Positions 46,465-57,691 of a stretch of 58,190 nucleotides of DNA are shown in pieces; within the stretch, counting starts at the first letter, position 1; every line of letters starts with the position of its first letter. A program made the translations under genes and the position numbers. Under the pieces are notes generated by a model. It was given only the letters and a program-made list of their open reading frames with translations. It had not been told where the DNA came from and made no database searches. Source of the DNA: Cochliopodium minus (Eukaryota; Discosea; Himatismenida; Cochliopodiidae); assembly GCA_024220525.1 (NCBI GenBank), contig JAMYWO010000051.1, forward strand, positions 53,573 through 111,762, written 5' to 3'.

Positions 46465-47849
46465 TTAAAAGATGCTGAATAGATCATTGTTCTCTAAGGG
46501 ACTCTCAAAGGAGAAGATGGGATCTAGCATAGAAGAGTCAACATCTACGTTGTAGTCCCAGTTGATGAGGATGGGAGGGGCTTTGGGGTCGGAGGATTGC
46601 ATCTCCAAATCTCCTAGAATGAAAAAAAAAAACTTTTTAAAAAGGAGAAAATAAGAAATTTGAAATCTCAGATTGATAATCAAAAGAGAAAAAAATTAAA
46701 AAATAATTCTCACAAATAAAATTTTACCTTTACTGCGCCTAATGGTCCTGACATGGATGCTGTTGGGATGCAAACTATCTTTGTTGGGAACTTTGGAGGA
46801 TTTAAGATTGTCGTCTTTATAGGAGCAATTGATGTGATGGTTGAGCTTATTGCTGATCTGATTGCTGAGGGAACAGTTGGGGTTGAGATTGATGTTGTTG
46901 GGAGCTTTGGGATTAGAGAGGGGTTTAGTGGGGTTGGATTGAGTGGTTTGGCTCTGGTAGCTGCACCTGATGGTGTTGATGGGTTGACCAGAAATATTGC
47001 AGTTTTGGTTAAGCTGATTATTGAATTGGTTGATGGGATTGCCATTAAGAATGATCTTGTTGATGGGATTGATCATAGGATTGATGGGATTGCATGTATT
47101 GATGTTAGTGATCATGGGATTAATTATAGGGCTGATCGTGCATGTTTGGTTGCCCATATGTTGGATGTGATTCATTTGGTTGATTTGATTGGCCATGAAA
47201 TTCTGGTTGATATGATTGAGATTGATCTTATTGATGACTGAAGTGTTTATGGGATTGATCATGGGATTAATGGAATTGTTGATTGGAAAGGTGTTGGGAG
47301 TATTGATCATAAAATTCTGGTTCATTTGGCTTGTATTGTGGATCTTTTTGTTGATTTGACTGTTGATTTGGTTCATCTGCGTTTCATTCATCGATTGCTC
47401 TTCATTTCCTTTTTGCTTCTTGTATCTCTTTGGCATCATCACATCCCTCTTTGTCTTTGTCTTGTTCTTGTTGGTCGATCCAAATGGTCTACCTCTCTTC
47501 TTAATGCATGGATTCACTTCACAAGTTATCCCTCTTTTTGTGCAATAATTGCATGGCATTTTCTTATCACATTTATGATGGAGTCTTGTACAATTTTTAC
47601 AGGCCTTCAAAATATAATTTTTTTTTTTTAATTACGAAATTAGTTTGGAGGGATAATTAATATGATTTACACAGCAAATTATTATTTTTTTTGATTTACC
47701 TTCTTATGTTGAGATGCGATTTTGGTGATTGTTTGTGTGGTGGTGATTGTTTGTGTATATGTTGTTTTATTTACAGTCACAGAAGTTATATATCTATTAT
47801 TTGTAGTATTCATATTTGGATTCAAATTTGGTGTATTATTTGTATTCAT
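46465..47849 (-). CDS. Zn(II)2Cys6 transcription factor with AT-hook
   Basis: Three exons (47849-47700, 47604-46728 and about 46618-46465) join in phase. The N-terminus is Asn/Thr-rich. The binuclear cluster spans the first junction: ACKNCTRLHHKCDKKMPCNY then CTKRGITC, i.e. C-x2-C-x6-C-x5-C-x2-C-x6-C, exactly the fungal-type spacing. An AT-hook core (KKRGRPFGSTNK) follows. The central ~200 residues are repetitive in Asn, Ile, Met and Pro (INPMINPIN-type units). The last exon is acidic and hydrophobic (YNVDVDSSMLDPIFSFES), a plausible activation domain. It should be a DNA-binding regulator. Zn2Cys6 factors are rare outside fungi but are known in some amoebae. Confidence 0.85.
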
Positions 47850-48374
47850 CTTGAATGATGAAGATTAAACTTTATATATCTTATATATGTGTTAAATATT
47901 CCAAATATTCCAATATATTTGTTCAATAAAATATATTTGATTTTTTTTTTTTTCATAATTTTTTGAATGAAAAAATGAAAAAATAATTTTGATTCATTGT
48001 GGATTACAAATCTCGTATCTATGAATCAATATTTGATTAAAGAAATGGTTCTCTCAATAAAAATAAAAGAATCCTTTCATCTAACCAAAAATAATTTTTA
48101 ATTTTCCTCCTTTATTTCAAAAAAAAAAAATAATTTTCATCAAGATTTGATTTAGAAACTCCGTAAACGGAGAAACGGATGAGTTAAAATATTCAGATAT
48201 TATAGTCGACATCAACTGTGATAAAATCAAAATAAATTACAAACAGTTGATTCCAAAACACAGAAATTTTAAATTATCATAAAAACGGAAAAGATAAAAT
48301 AAATTTAAAATTCTTTATTTGATTAAAAAGGGTGAAAATATAAAAGTTAAAAACAAAATTTTTTTTCTATATTT
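47850..48374. other. Intergenic stretch upstream of the Zn2Cys6 gene
   Basis: AT-rich with poly-T and poly-A runs. It holds the promoter of the minus-strand regulator and the 3' flank of the LIMP-2 gene. No exon was seen. Confidence 0.5.
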
Positions 48375-51300
48375 TTAGTTGTTGATGAGAGTGTATCCCT
48401 CCTTTTTCTTGAGTTGAACACCACAATAGATGGTTAAAAGACCAATAATAAAAATAGCAACACCACCACCCAAGAAAGCCCAAAACAAAGGCCAGCGGAG
48501 CTTTAAAGCCAAGTAAAGACCGTCCCTGATCTGTTTAGTTTGTTGCGGAGTAGCGGAGCCGGTGAGTTCGATCTGGATGAGAGGGTAGAACATATCGCAT
48601 GATACATTGTTGTAGTTCAATGGGTAGTTTCCTCCAAACCACGCATCCCTTATAGGAAAAAAGAAATTAATTTAAGATTTCAGAACGGAATTTGAAGAAA
48701 ATAAAAATATAATATATGAATATAATATATGAATTTATAAGATTGGATTTCATTGAGAAATCTTTTATTATGATTTTATCCGGTCCAAAAATTGAATAAA
48801 TTTGAGAAATCTTTGATTATTTTTAATCAAAATCCCGATTGGTGAAATCATTTTTTTTTACCTTTCACCCTCGGACATGAAGGAGCTGATTTGCAATCTC
48901 TTGTGAGCACCCAAAGTTCTTCCTACAAAAAAAAATTGTGATATTGCAAATTTAATTGAGGAGAACAAAATTTACCAGTCCATGGTTCAACTTGCAAGTG
49001 AGTGACTGCATCACTCAAATTTTGATTTAATCCTGAATCAAAAAAAAAAATCAAATTCGAAATATACAAATAAAGAAAAAAGAAATATTTCTTTGCACAA
49101 TAATGGATTTAAATAATAAAATAAAATAATTATTTGCGGATATTAGTTTATAACAATCAAAATGGCAACCCATCACAATATATAGATATTTGAAAAAAAA
49201 GAATAAAAAAAGAAAAACTAAAATAAATAATTAAAAATCGTGCCATTGATTTTATCTACGGTATATTCGTCAGGAACACCAATGAGTCCATAAAACCCCA
49301 AATAGATAGGAGCACCTTGATGGAAAGTAGTCATGTTGGCGACACCGGTGATGGTGGGCTCATTATAGAAGGAGCTGTTGAAGAAAGTCTCGTTAGTCAT
49401 GTAAAAGTCATAGGTGAGAATTTCGTCCATGGTGAAATTTGAATCGTGTTTGAAGGTAATTGGTCTGGATGGAAAAAAAATTTCAAAAAATATAACTAAA
49501 AATTCATTTTTTTACTTTAATTAAATTTATGTGAAATAATTTTGATTTCAATAACTATCTATTTAAATTAATATTTAATATTGCAACTATCTTTTAGTAA
49601 ATTTTTTTTTTTTTTTTTGATTTTAGTACAAAAGGGATACCTTAAAGTGTTGTCATCCCAAACGACGACAGTGGAATTAACAGAAAGAAAAGGGTTGAAC
49701 TGACCATACTCGCTTTTGCCAGTGATATTGGCGTCTTGAGCCCAGATGTCATTCAAATCGGTTTTCCCTTGCCAGACAATGTACTGTTGGATCTGACTTA
49801 TGTTCTTCTTGCCTGTGTAGATGGTGGAAGGTCCCATCATCAAAGTGTTGTTAATTTGGTATTGGCAGATAGGATTTGGTTGGAGTTGCTCAACAACCTA
49901 TTTTATTTTTAATAATAAAAAATAAAAAAAAAGTTAATAAAAATAAAATTAATAAAATAAAGAAAGAAAAATCTTATATTTTATTATAAAAAAAGAGATA
50001 CAGTGTCAGTGCATTCAAATAACCACTCGTGAACAGTCCTTCTGAGAAATAAACCAGTGCCACCAGTTCTGATGGCCTCAGTGAAGTAGTCAGGACTATA
50101 AGTCTGGGAATAAGACATGAAGTTGGAGAAGAGAGAGAAAGCGTCATTGGTAGAGAGGTTGTACTGAGAGAAAGAGCTAGGGAAAGTTTGGGCGTACTGA
50201 ACAAAGTTGATATAGTTAGTTTGGTTTCTCAACGCCAAAGAACTAGTCTCAAAGACGTAGATGGCTTGTTTTACATCGAAAGAAACTTGTGCTTCGATAG
50301 GAGTGCTTGGGTCAGTCCATATATATTGTATAGGCGGAGTTAATGCAGTGATGGATTGGCCGTCTAGAGGCGCCATGGAGATGTACTGGCTGTATGAGAG
50401 GTCGCTGAGCTGGGTGAGGTTATATTTGGCGATGATGTGTGGTGCGGTATAGGCTTTGGAGAAGGTGAGGATCCACTTGGTGAGGAGCTCGAGTTGGCGC
50501 GGCTCGAGGTTGAAATGGGACGAGACGGTTTGATTGTATGTTGTGTTTCCATTGATTACCCATCCCCAAGTGATCTTTTAATAAAAAAAAAAAAATGGGT
50601 TATTGCAACATTAAAATAAAAACGTTTTATTTAAATAACATTTTTTTTAATTTATACATAATTATTTTTTATTTTATTTTTTTACCCAATTTGTTAGAGA
50701 GGAGTTGAGGAGAGATAATGGATCGGACAAATTCAACAAAGCAGTAGCAGTTTCTACAGAAATTCCAGAAGGGGTCTTTTTACCTTGACTTTTAGAAAAA
50801 GAAAAATGAGATGAAAAACAAAAGAAAATATTGAGAATAAAAAGTTAAATTTAACAAAATGTTATTTAAAAGAAAATAAAAATTTATGAGGATTTATAAT
50901 AATTAAATTAAATTTAAACCTGATTAACAAGTTAGTCCAAGTCACGTTAGCATAGTTGGTAGGGACTCTAGTTGAATTGGTCCATACGTTAAGGAAGGCA
51001 GAGTAGGCTTCTTCAGGTGTCAAACCTTGCTTCACGAGATCAGAAAGAGTTTGGTTGATTCTCTGAGAGAGGATGTCGTAGTTTTCTTTCACCAAAGTAA
51101 AGTTGACTAAGTTTTGTTCTGCCCACCTGAAGTATCTGTCAAACACTGCACCTGATCCAAGCCCGACGAATAGCTTGTCTATCCCATCTGCTTGTGAGAG
51201 TGCTGCGATGAATGGGGTGTTGATGTTGATTACAATGTCATTATTGGGGTCAAGACCCATTGCTCTGTTTTGTTCTGTTTTTTCGAAAAACAAACTGTTT

Positions 51301-52032
51301 TTTTTTTTCAAGAAAATTTAATTGTTTTCCTTCAAATTTTTTTTCTATTTCGAAATAGGTACAATAAAGCCATTATTTGGATTCTTCAAAGATAAAATAT
51401 AATATTTTGAGTTCATGAATACAGCCATCATATAAATATCATGGTGTTTTATGTTGGATGATTTATTTTTTTTTAAGAATATTACGTTCTCATTTGGTAA
51501 GTTGCCTTATTTCCATTCTCTGAGAATGTTATATTTTCTAATGGTTGGCTCTGGATATAGGCATATGGTCCCAACAATGTGTAATTCGCTTTTGCACCTT
51601 GCAAAACCTCCTCATAATTGGTCAAATTGTAGATATAATAAGATGCATTGAAGATTTGATCATTCGCCCATTGATCGAATTGAGGGGAACTCTTTATAAT
51701 ATCAAATAAAAATAATTATTCTGTAGAATATAAAAATACTTGATGCCCAAGAATTGATGATAAGGAAATATTTTGATTTGAATCAAGAAGAATTGAAAGA
51801 ATATTTTATATTTTTTACGGTTGATGTGACAAGAATATTTGATTTGATTCCACTTCTGACAGTGCTTAAATAACCAAATTCAAAGAAAAATGGTCCGCCG
51901 ATCCCAATTATTAGTCCCAATATGATAGAAATAACACCCGTGGCAATGCAACAGTTACCTATAATAAGAATCGGATATTATGAGAATATGAAATGCAGTA
52001 AAAGATAGATATTTCAGAAATTTACCTCCCAT
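48375..52032 (-). CDS. LIMP-2/CD36-family lysosomal membrane protein
   Basis: About eleven exons. The first is only 7 coding nt (52032-52026). The N-terminus (MGGNCCIATGVISIILGL) is the short tail and first membrane helix typical of the family. The ectodomain includes ANYTLLGPYAYIQSQP, DIVININTPFIAAL, ITWGWVINGNTTYN, MMGPSTIYTGKKNISQIQQY, YGQFNPFLSVNSTVVVW and AVTHLQVEPWTG plus RTLGAHKRLQISSF, with many N-glycosylation sites. The C-terminal helix (WPLFWAFLGGGVAIFIIGLL) is followed by a short tail ending KKKEGYTLINN, whose GYTLI is a GYxxPhi lysosomal-sorting signal. The exon ending near 49235 has no good GT donor; a site a few codons earlier (GTAGAT) may be used. It probably acts in endolysosomal lipid transport or phagocytosis. 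Confidence 0.9.
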
Positions 52033-52176
52033 ATGAAAATATTTTAATTTTTTTTTTTGAAATATAAAGTGAAAAATCATGAGAAAATTCAACAAATCTT
52101 TAATTACTAACAACAATTTTGACCAATATTTAAAGACAAACTCTTTGAGTAGGAAAAAAAAAACTTTGAATGATTA

Positions 52177-54650
52177 CTAATTCGAATCTCTTTTGGAAAC
52201 ATGGAACAAGATACCTCCTTTTGCTTCCAAGGTGAGACCTCTCTGGGGTATAACATGAGAGTTAGGAGACAGATTAAATTTGTACTTCGAAAGAATATTT
52301 GCGAGACAATTTTTACTCTGGTAAATGGCCATCACTTGACCCAAGCATAGCTAATGAAATAAAAATAAATTAATGAAAATTGAAATTTCTTTAAAAAAAA
52401 AAAAAAGAGTCTTGCTTGATCACCTCCATGAAAACTCAAAAAAGCGTACGGTTTTATTGTTTTTTTTCTTTCACCTTCCCATCTCTCAGGCACAAACTTT
52501 GTAGAATCCTTATTCAAAAAATTTTAAAAAAATTATCTTTGCAATAATAAAATTATCTTTGCAATACCTCTCCCCAGTATTTCTTTACTTTATGGTTAAT
52601 AATGGCTCTAGAGTTTTAAAAATTTTTTTTTATTAAAGACGTAAAAAAATTTAATAAAAACTACGCATATGTGACTACTGATCCCTTAATGAAAATAACA
52701 AAAAAATTATTTAAAGTCTCTTTTTTTTTTTTACTTTTGCTATAAAAGTTCCATCGGGCAAAACATCATCATTTTTAGCTTCTCTCCCTTCTAGGGGAAC
52801 AGGAGGAAATCTAAAATTAAAAATTTTTTAAATTAAATTTTCGAATTAAAATGAAGAAGAATCCATTAAAATCAAGCAATAAAAAAAAGTGTTTTTTTTA
52901 TAATAAATAAATCAAATTACAATCTCAAAGTTTCCTGAATTACAGACTTCATATATTTTAGTTTTTGTAAATTTCTGACATTTTCCCAAACAGATTCTTC
53001 TTGTTCTTGGTTCTCAGGTATGCATTGCTCGATCTCTTCCACCACTTTCGAGTAAGCTTGTTGGTTTTGGGACAAACAATAGAGAGCCCAAGTAAGAAGT
53101 TGAGAAGTTGTATCTCTCCCTAATAAATTAAGAAAACGAATAAATAAGTAATGAAAAAAAAATTACCTGCAATCATCTATAGAAACAACAAAATTAAATA
53201 AACTCTAATTTAAAAAAAAAATTCGAACAAAATTGAGGGCAATGTCTCTCAGAAAAGTGAAAGATAAAGGGTTTCCTTCTTTATCCTTCATGAGAGAGAT
53301 TTTTGATAAGAAATCTTTTTTCTCTGTCAAGTCCCCAAATTTTTTTCTTATCTCGAAAACTCTTTTCATGGTGTCATTCACGATTTTGATGTTATTTTCG
53401 TAATTTTTTTGATTTGGAAACAGTTTCCAAAAAGGGTTGATTTCTCTCCTTTAAAAAAAAGTCAAAAAAAATTAAATTAATTTCTCGGCTTTTTTACCTA
53501 TCAATCTCCCTTTGTAAATTATCAAAGGCTAGAGAAAATTCATCTTCATTCTCCAATTTATCAATGCCCAAAGCTTTTTTATTTTGATTATATTTAAACA
53601 ATAAAAGTTTATGGAAAAGAATTGGTTACCAATATTACAGATTGATCTTTAAAAAAAAAAAAAGTAAATAAAGATTTATTCATGATATTTTTTGATTGTT
53701 TACCTCAAGGTAAACCTTCTGAAGAGATTCTGCATGTCTATGTCCTTTTTGCTTAGACAAGCCAATTCCAATTCATTCAGCAGATCTTTACAATGACGCT
53801 GGAACACATGCATCATGTTTTCTTTTATACTTTTCGCTGTGAAGAACGGAGATGAAATTTCCCTCTTTGTAATCCGAAACAATAAAAGAAATATTAATAC
53901 TTCAAAAATTGTAAATTCACCTGAAACTTCCAGTTTAACCCAATACTGTTGAAAATTCCATCTTGGGAAAAAAATTAAAAAAAAAATGTTGGAGATAAAA
54001 AAAATGAAAAAAAAAAATTACCTCCTGACAATATTTGTACAATTAAAGTTAATTTCATTTTGTTCAAATTTTTTTACCGAGAAAATCTTTATGAATTAAA
54101 CAAATAAATTTTGATTTACTTTATTATTTTTGAATCTAACAAAAAAATCACCTTTAAACAATATCAAATTCAAAGATACTCTTTCATAATTAGCAAAGTT
54201 ATCGTGCAGAGCATATCTCAAATTCTGTTGAAAAATTTTTAAATTGATAAAGTCATTCAATCATTTGATTTGGAAAAGTTACTTTGGGTGAACATGTCCA
54301 AATGGTGTTCCTGGATCCTCCCATGTTAAAAGAAAATGTTTTTCCTTTGTTGTTGAAATAATCAAGAAATACAATGTTGAGAGAAGGATTGAAAATTTTC
54401 CATTCAGCTACAATTAAATGGGGCAGTTGAATTTATGGTTAAAAAATGAAAGCATTTTACTTTTATCGTAAAAGAATTTAAAGTTGTTCAAAATTCTGAC
54501 CAGATTCATTCTTATTATTATGTTGAGATATCTAGAAATATAGCCAAATGGCTCGATGTAATTGAATGGCCTATTTGTTAATTCAAAAATGGCAAAATTA
54601 TAGGTGAATTTCTGATCAATTGCAACTTTGACGTAAAATTTTTTACCCAT
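52177..54650 (-). CDS. Cytochrome P450 (CYP86/CYP52/CYP4-like class)
   Basis: Roughly twelve short exons. The I-helix is visible as MIAGRDTTSQLLTWALYCL, whose MIAG comes from a 10-nt micro-exon at 53167-53176. The K-helix ExxR is QETLR followed by FPPVPLEGRE. The meander has YWGEDSTKFVPERW. The haem loop reads FHGGDQLCLGQ, recovered only if the intron at 52351-52414 uses a GC donor. The helix-C region has DGIFNSIGLNWKFQ then REISSPFF. The N-terminal part includes NRPFNYIEPFGYISRYL and NMGGSRNTIWTCSPK. P450s are haem monooxygenases, and this class often hydroxylates fatty acids. The start at 54650 is the first ATG. A longer N-terminus with a membrane anchor would be expected and may lie upstream. 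Confidence 0.85.
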
Positions 54651-54883
54651 TCGCTAATTTTCCTTTGCTTGGATTCTTTTCCCTCAAAAATATATGGAGA
54701 ATAAGAAACAATAATGATATGGCCAAAAAAAATATCATAATCCCTTGGACAGTTGTAATTCAATTTTATTTTTTAATTTTAATTTTTGGGATATTCATTA
54801 TTTTTCAAGAAGAAATTTGCTTTTTGGAGGATATGTTTTTGAATTGTTTATTAAAATCTTTTTTTGGTTGGAATTTAAATAAT

Positions 54884-55390
54884 TTAATTTTTGGTGTAAA
54901 TCTTTTTGGTATATTGATTCAATTTGTATGTGAGTGCAGATGAAAATAGAATACATGTGGTAGCACTAACTCTGTGTATAGATGATGCAACAATGATAGC
55001 AATCAACATTGATGCGATAACTGTTTTATCAAAATATTATAATGAGTCATGTTTATAAAAAAAAATTTTTATGTACCTGCAGACCAAGATGCATTATCTG
55101 TAAGATTTCCAATAGCTATATAATTTTATTGGTTAAAAATTTTGAAATATATTTTATTTTGTGTTTGAACCTATTAATGCAAATAAATAAGAGAATGATG
55201 ATAAAAATCCTCCCAAAATAGTAAGTGGTGGAGATGATGCAAGAAAATTTGACAAAAATTGCAAAACAATTAATGTGATTAAAAAAAGAAAAAGAGATGT
55301 GACAATAGTAGTTCCTTTTGATATTTCTTTATATTGAATGAAGTTAAATATTGGATTATCATAATTATATTATTTTAGTATACCAGCCAT
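54884..55390 (-). CDS. KRTCAP2: KRTCAP2-like oligosaccharyltransferase subunit
   Basis: Four exons (55390-55384, 55324-55171, 55115-55077 and 55020-54884) join in phase into about 111 residues. The order matches animal KRTCAP2: a helix after a short N-terminus (TTIVTSLFLFLITLIVL), LTILGGFLSSFSYLFAL, the NLTDN segment, a third helix, and the conserved IHRVSATTCILFSSALTY with a Lys-rich end. KRTCAP2 belongs to the oligosaccharyltransferase complex, which N-glycosylates ER proteins. Length and helix count fit the family. The first exon carries only seven coding nt. It lies 233 bp upstream of the P450 on the same strand and is divergent from the RasGAP gene. Confidence 0.8.
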
Positions 55391-55671
55391 TTATATAATT
55401 TTTCAGGATCAATTTTTTTTTATTCATCTCAAGATAAAAATAATATACACTTTGAAGAAGATATTATTGTTGGATAATGAGGCAATAGTTTCATCAGATC
55501 AACTTTTTAAATCTTTAGGAAATCTCTATCAGATATTTTTAAAAAAATTATTTGAAGAAAATAAAAAAAAATTCAAAAAATACAAATTAAAGAGATGAAG
55601 AAGAAGAGCAATTTACCCAATTCAGTACTTTTTTTGATTATCTTCATCATTCTAATTTTTTTTGATATATT
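55391..55671. promoter_or_regulatory. Divergent promoter region, KRTCAP2 / RasGAP
   Basis: 280 bp of AT-rich sequence between the start codons of two oppositely transcribed genes. No specific motif is defended. Confidence 0.4.
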
Positions 55672-57407
55672 ATGAAGAAATTGGTCAATCATATACACAA
55701 AAGTCTACAATTGAGAGAAACAAATCATTTGAATCATTGTTTCTCAGGTTTTGACATCAAATATTCTCCCAATAGGAATTATATTAATCGTTATTGATTT
55801 TTAAAGTGGGCGAATTTATCAAATGGTAAAAAAAATAAATCAATAAATTCAAAAAAATAGTTTAAAATAGATCTATAAAAGGTATACAGAATCTTTCGGA
55901 GGGGATAAAGATGAGGCATATCTCAATCTGTTTGTATTGAAAGGTAAAATAATTAAATAATTGCAACAGAGAAAATAAATAATTGATTAAATCCCGATCA
56001 ATAATTATAATAAAAAAATATATTTCCTTCCTTATCTTTTTAATTTTCCATTATTATCAGAAAATGAATTCATATTGATCTCATCCGAAAAGATTGATGA
56101 GAATGCGATGATAAAGCTGAATTCATTAGAGTTTGATTTTGCTAACAACACAGGAGATCACAACTACATCGCCGAGATGTCCAAAACAAACTGCGAGAAT
56201 CAGATCCTCAACAGGATCATCCTCGCAGCATTAAGAGAAAATAACAACGAAGCTGGATTGACTGAGTTCATGGAATGTCTAGGAACTGATATGCAAAAGT
56301 TAATCCAATATTTATGTCAAATCAGATTGAAAGGAACGAGTAAAAAAAAATTAATTTAATTCCTTCAACATCGATTTTGGATCTTTATTCTATTTAATTT
56401 TTATTAGAAAACACCAGTGAACTTTTTCGTGAAGATAGAGAAGATACTTGGTTAATCAGATTGTTCCTCCATAATAACGGAAGATTGTATATAAAATTTT
56501 TGTTGAAAGATATGATAGAAAAAATAACATTGATGCCCGACGCTTTCGAAGTAAAACTAAAAACATTTTATTTTAATTTAATTTGATTCAATTGAAAGAT
56601 TTCAAGTGATAAAATAATCCACAAATTTTATATGAAAGCAAACGTGGTAAATATTATCCAAATATGCGCAGAAATCATAGACATGCTCTTCAAATCACTT
56701 TTTTTAATGCCTGAGTAACTTTCAAATCAATTTTTTTATGTTTTTTTATCTTTTTTAATAGAGAGGTATCTACTATGTTTGAAACAATTTCAAGAGAAAC
56801 TAAAGAAAAGTTCCCAGAGGCCAAAAATAACTCTTTTCTCGTTTTGTTCTTTCTGAGATTTATTTGTCCCACCATCATTTCCAAGTCCTCCAAACTCAAC
56901 ATGAGAGCCCTCACCCTCATCTCCAAAATTTTCCAGAACGTGGTCAACGGAATTAAGTTGGATGAAAACGATTTTGACAATCCTCATATTCATTTGTTAA
57001 ACGAGTTTATCGAAGAAAATACAATTAAGATCAACGATTTTGCAAACATGATGTGTGACAGAAAACAGTTTTCCATCTACAAAAAAAAAAGTGAGATTTT
57101 TTTCCAAGAATCAAAGTCTGATCTTTACCAGATCATCACAAACTCTCCAAAGTTCATTGACAAAACTTCACCTGAAAAAAGATTTTCGTTGCTCTTGTAT
57201 CAAGATATCGAGTCTGTCCAACAAAAGTTTGATGATATGAAACTTGAGGAATCCCAAGAGAAATCTGATGTCAAAACTTTGATAGATCGCTTGTCCAGGA
57301 TGAAAATGTACACTGAATCTTCCTTTGACAAAAACGTTTACTTTCAGGAAGTCCTCAAAAAGAAAAAAAAATCTATTTTCAAGCTCATTGTCTCGAATGA
57401 AAAGTGA
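55672..57407 (+). CDS. Small Ras GTPase-activating protein (RasGAP domain)
   Basis: Exons: 55672-about 55756, a ~20-nt exon to about 55825, about 55875-55944, 56061-56339, about 56407-56550, about 56600-56716 and about 56761-57407. The joined frame is about 450 residues. The RasGAP domain shows the arginine-finger segment NTSELFRED at the usual place, then LYIKFLLKDMIEKI and the signature FLVLFFLRFICPTIISKSSK (compare FLRFxxPAI). The helical C-terminal part is Lys/Glu-rich, with no PH, C2 or other recognisable domain. RasGAPs stimulate GTP hydrolysis by Ras. With the arginine finger and FLRF motif retained, activity is expected. It starts at the ATG preceding the first in-phase exon and is one of the shortest plausible RasGAP layouts. 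Confidence 0.85.
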
Positions 57408-57691
57408 TTTTTCAGTTTCTACAACATATATAAAGAGTTTTACTTTTTTTATTTAAATTAAACACTTTGTACATTCAGATATCTTTCAAAAATATTTTTA
57501 TTTGTTTCCAAATATTCACTTTGATGGATTCAACTGTACATAACAATTTTGAATTTTTCTTACTTTTCTTAATTTTGTTTCTCAATTTATAAATAATTAT
57601 TTAAATAAAAAGAAATTTGAACCATCGAACACAATTAATTCCCATAAGAGCCATATATAACATTTTTTGATTTGAAAAAATTAATCTTTTA
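57408..57691. other. Short AT-rich intergenic region
   Basis: Between the RasGAP stop and the next plus-strand start. Nothing supportable was seen. Confidence 0.5.

Noticed and set aside
46753-47241. 162-codon plus-strand frame opposite the Zn2Cys6 gene
   Set aside because: It mirrors the Asn/Ile/Met repeat codons on the other strand; the minus frame has the zinc cluster, AT-hook and in-phase introns.
52415-52423. Canonical GT donor (GGAG/GTGATC) for the last P450 intron
   Set aside because: It shifts the frame and abolishes the haem-loop cysteine motif; the GC donor restores it exactly.
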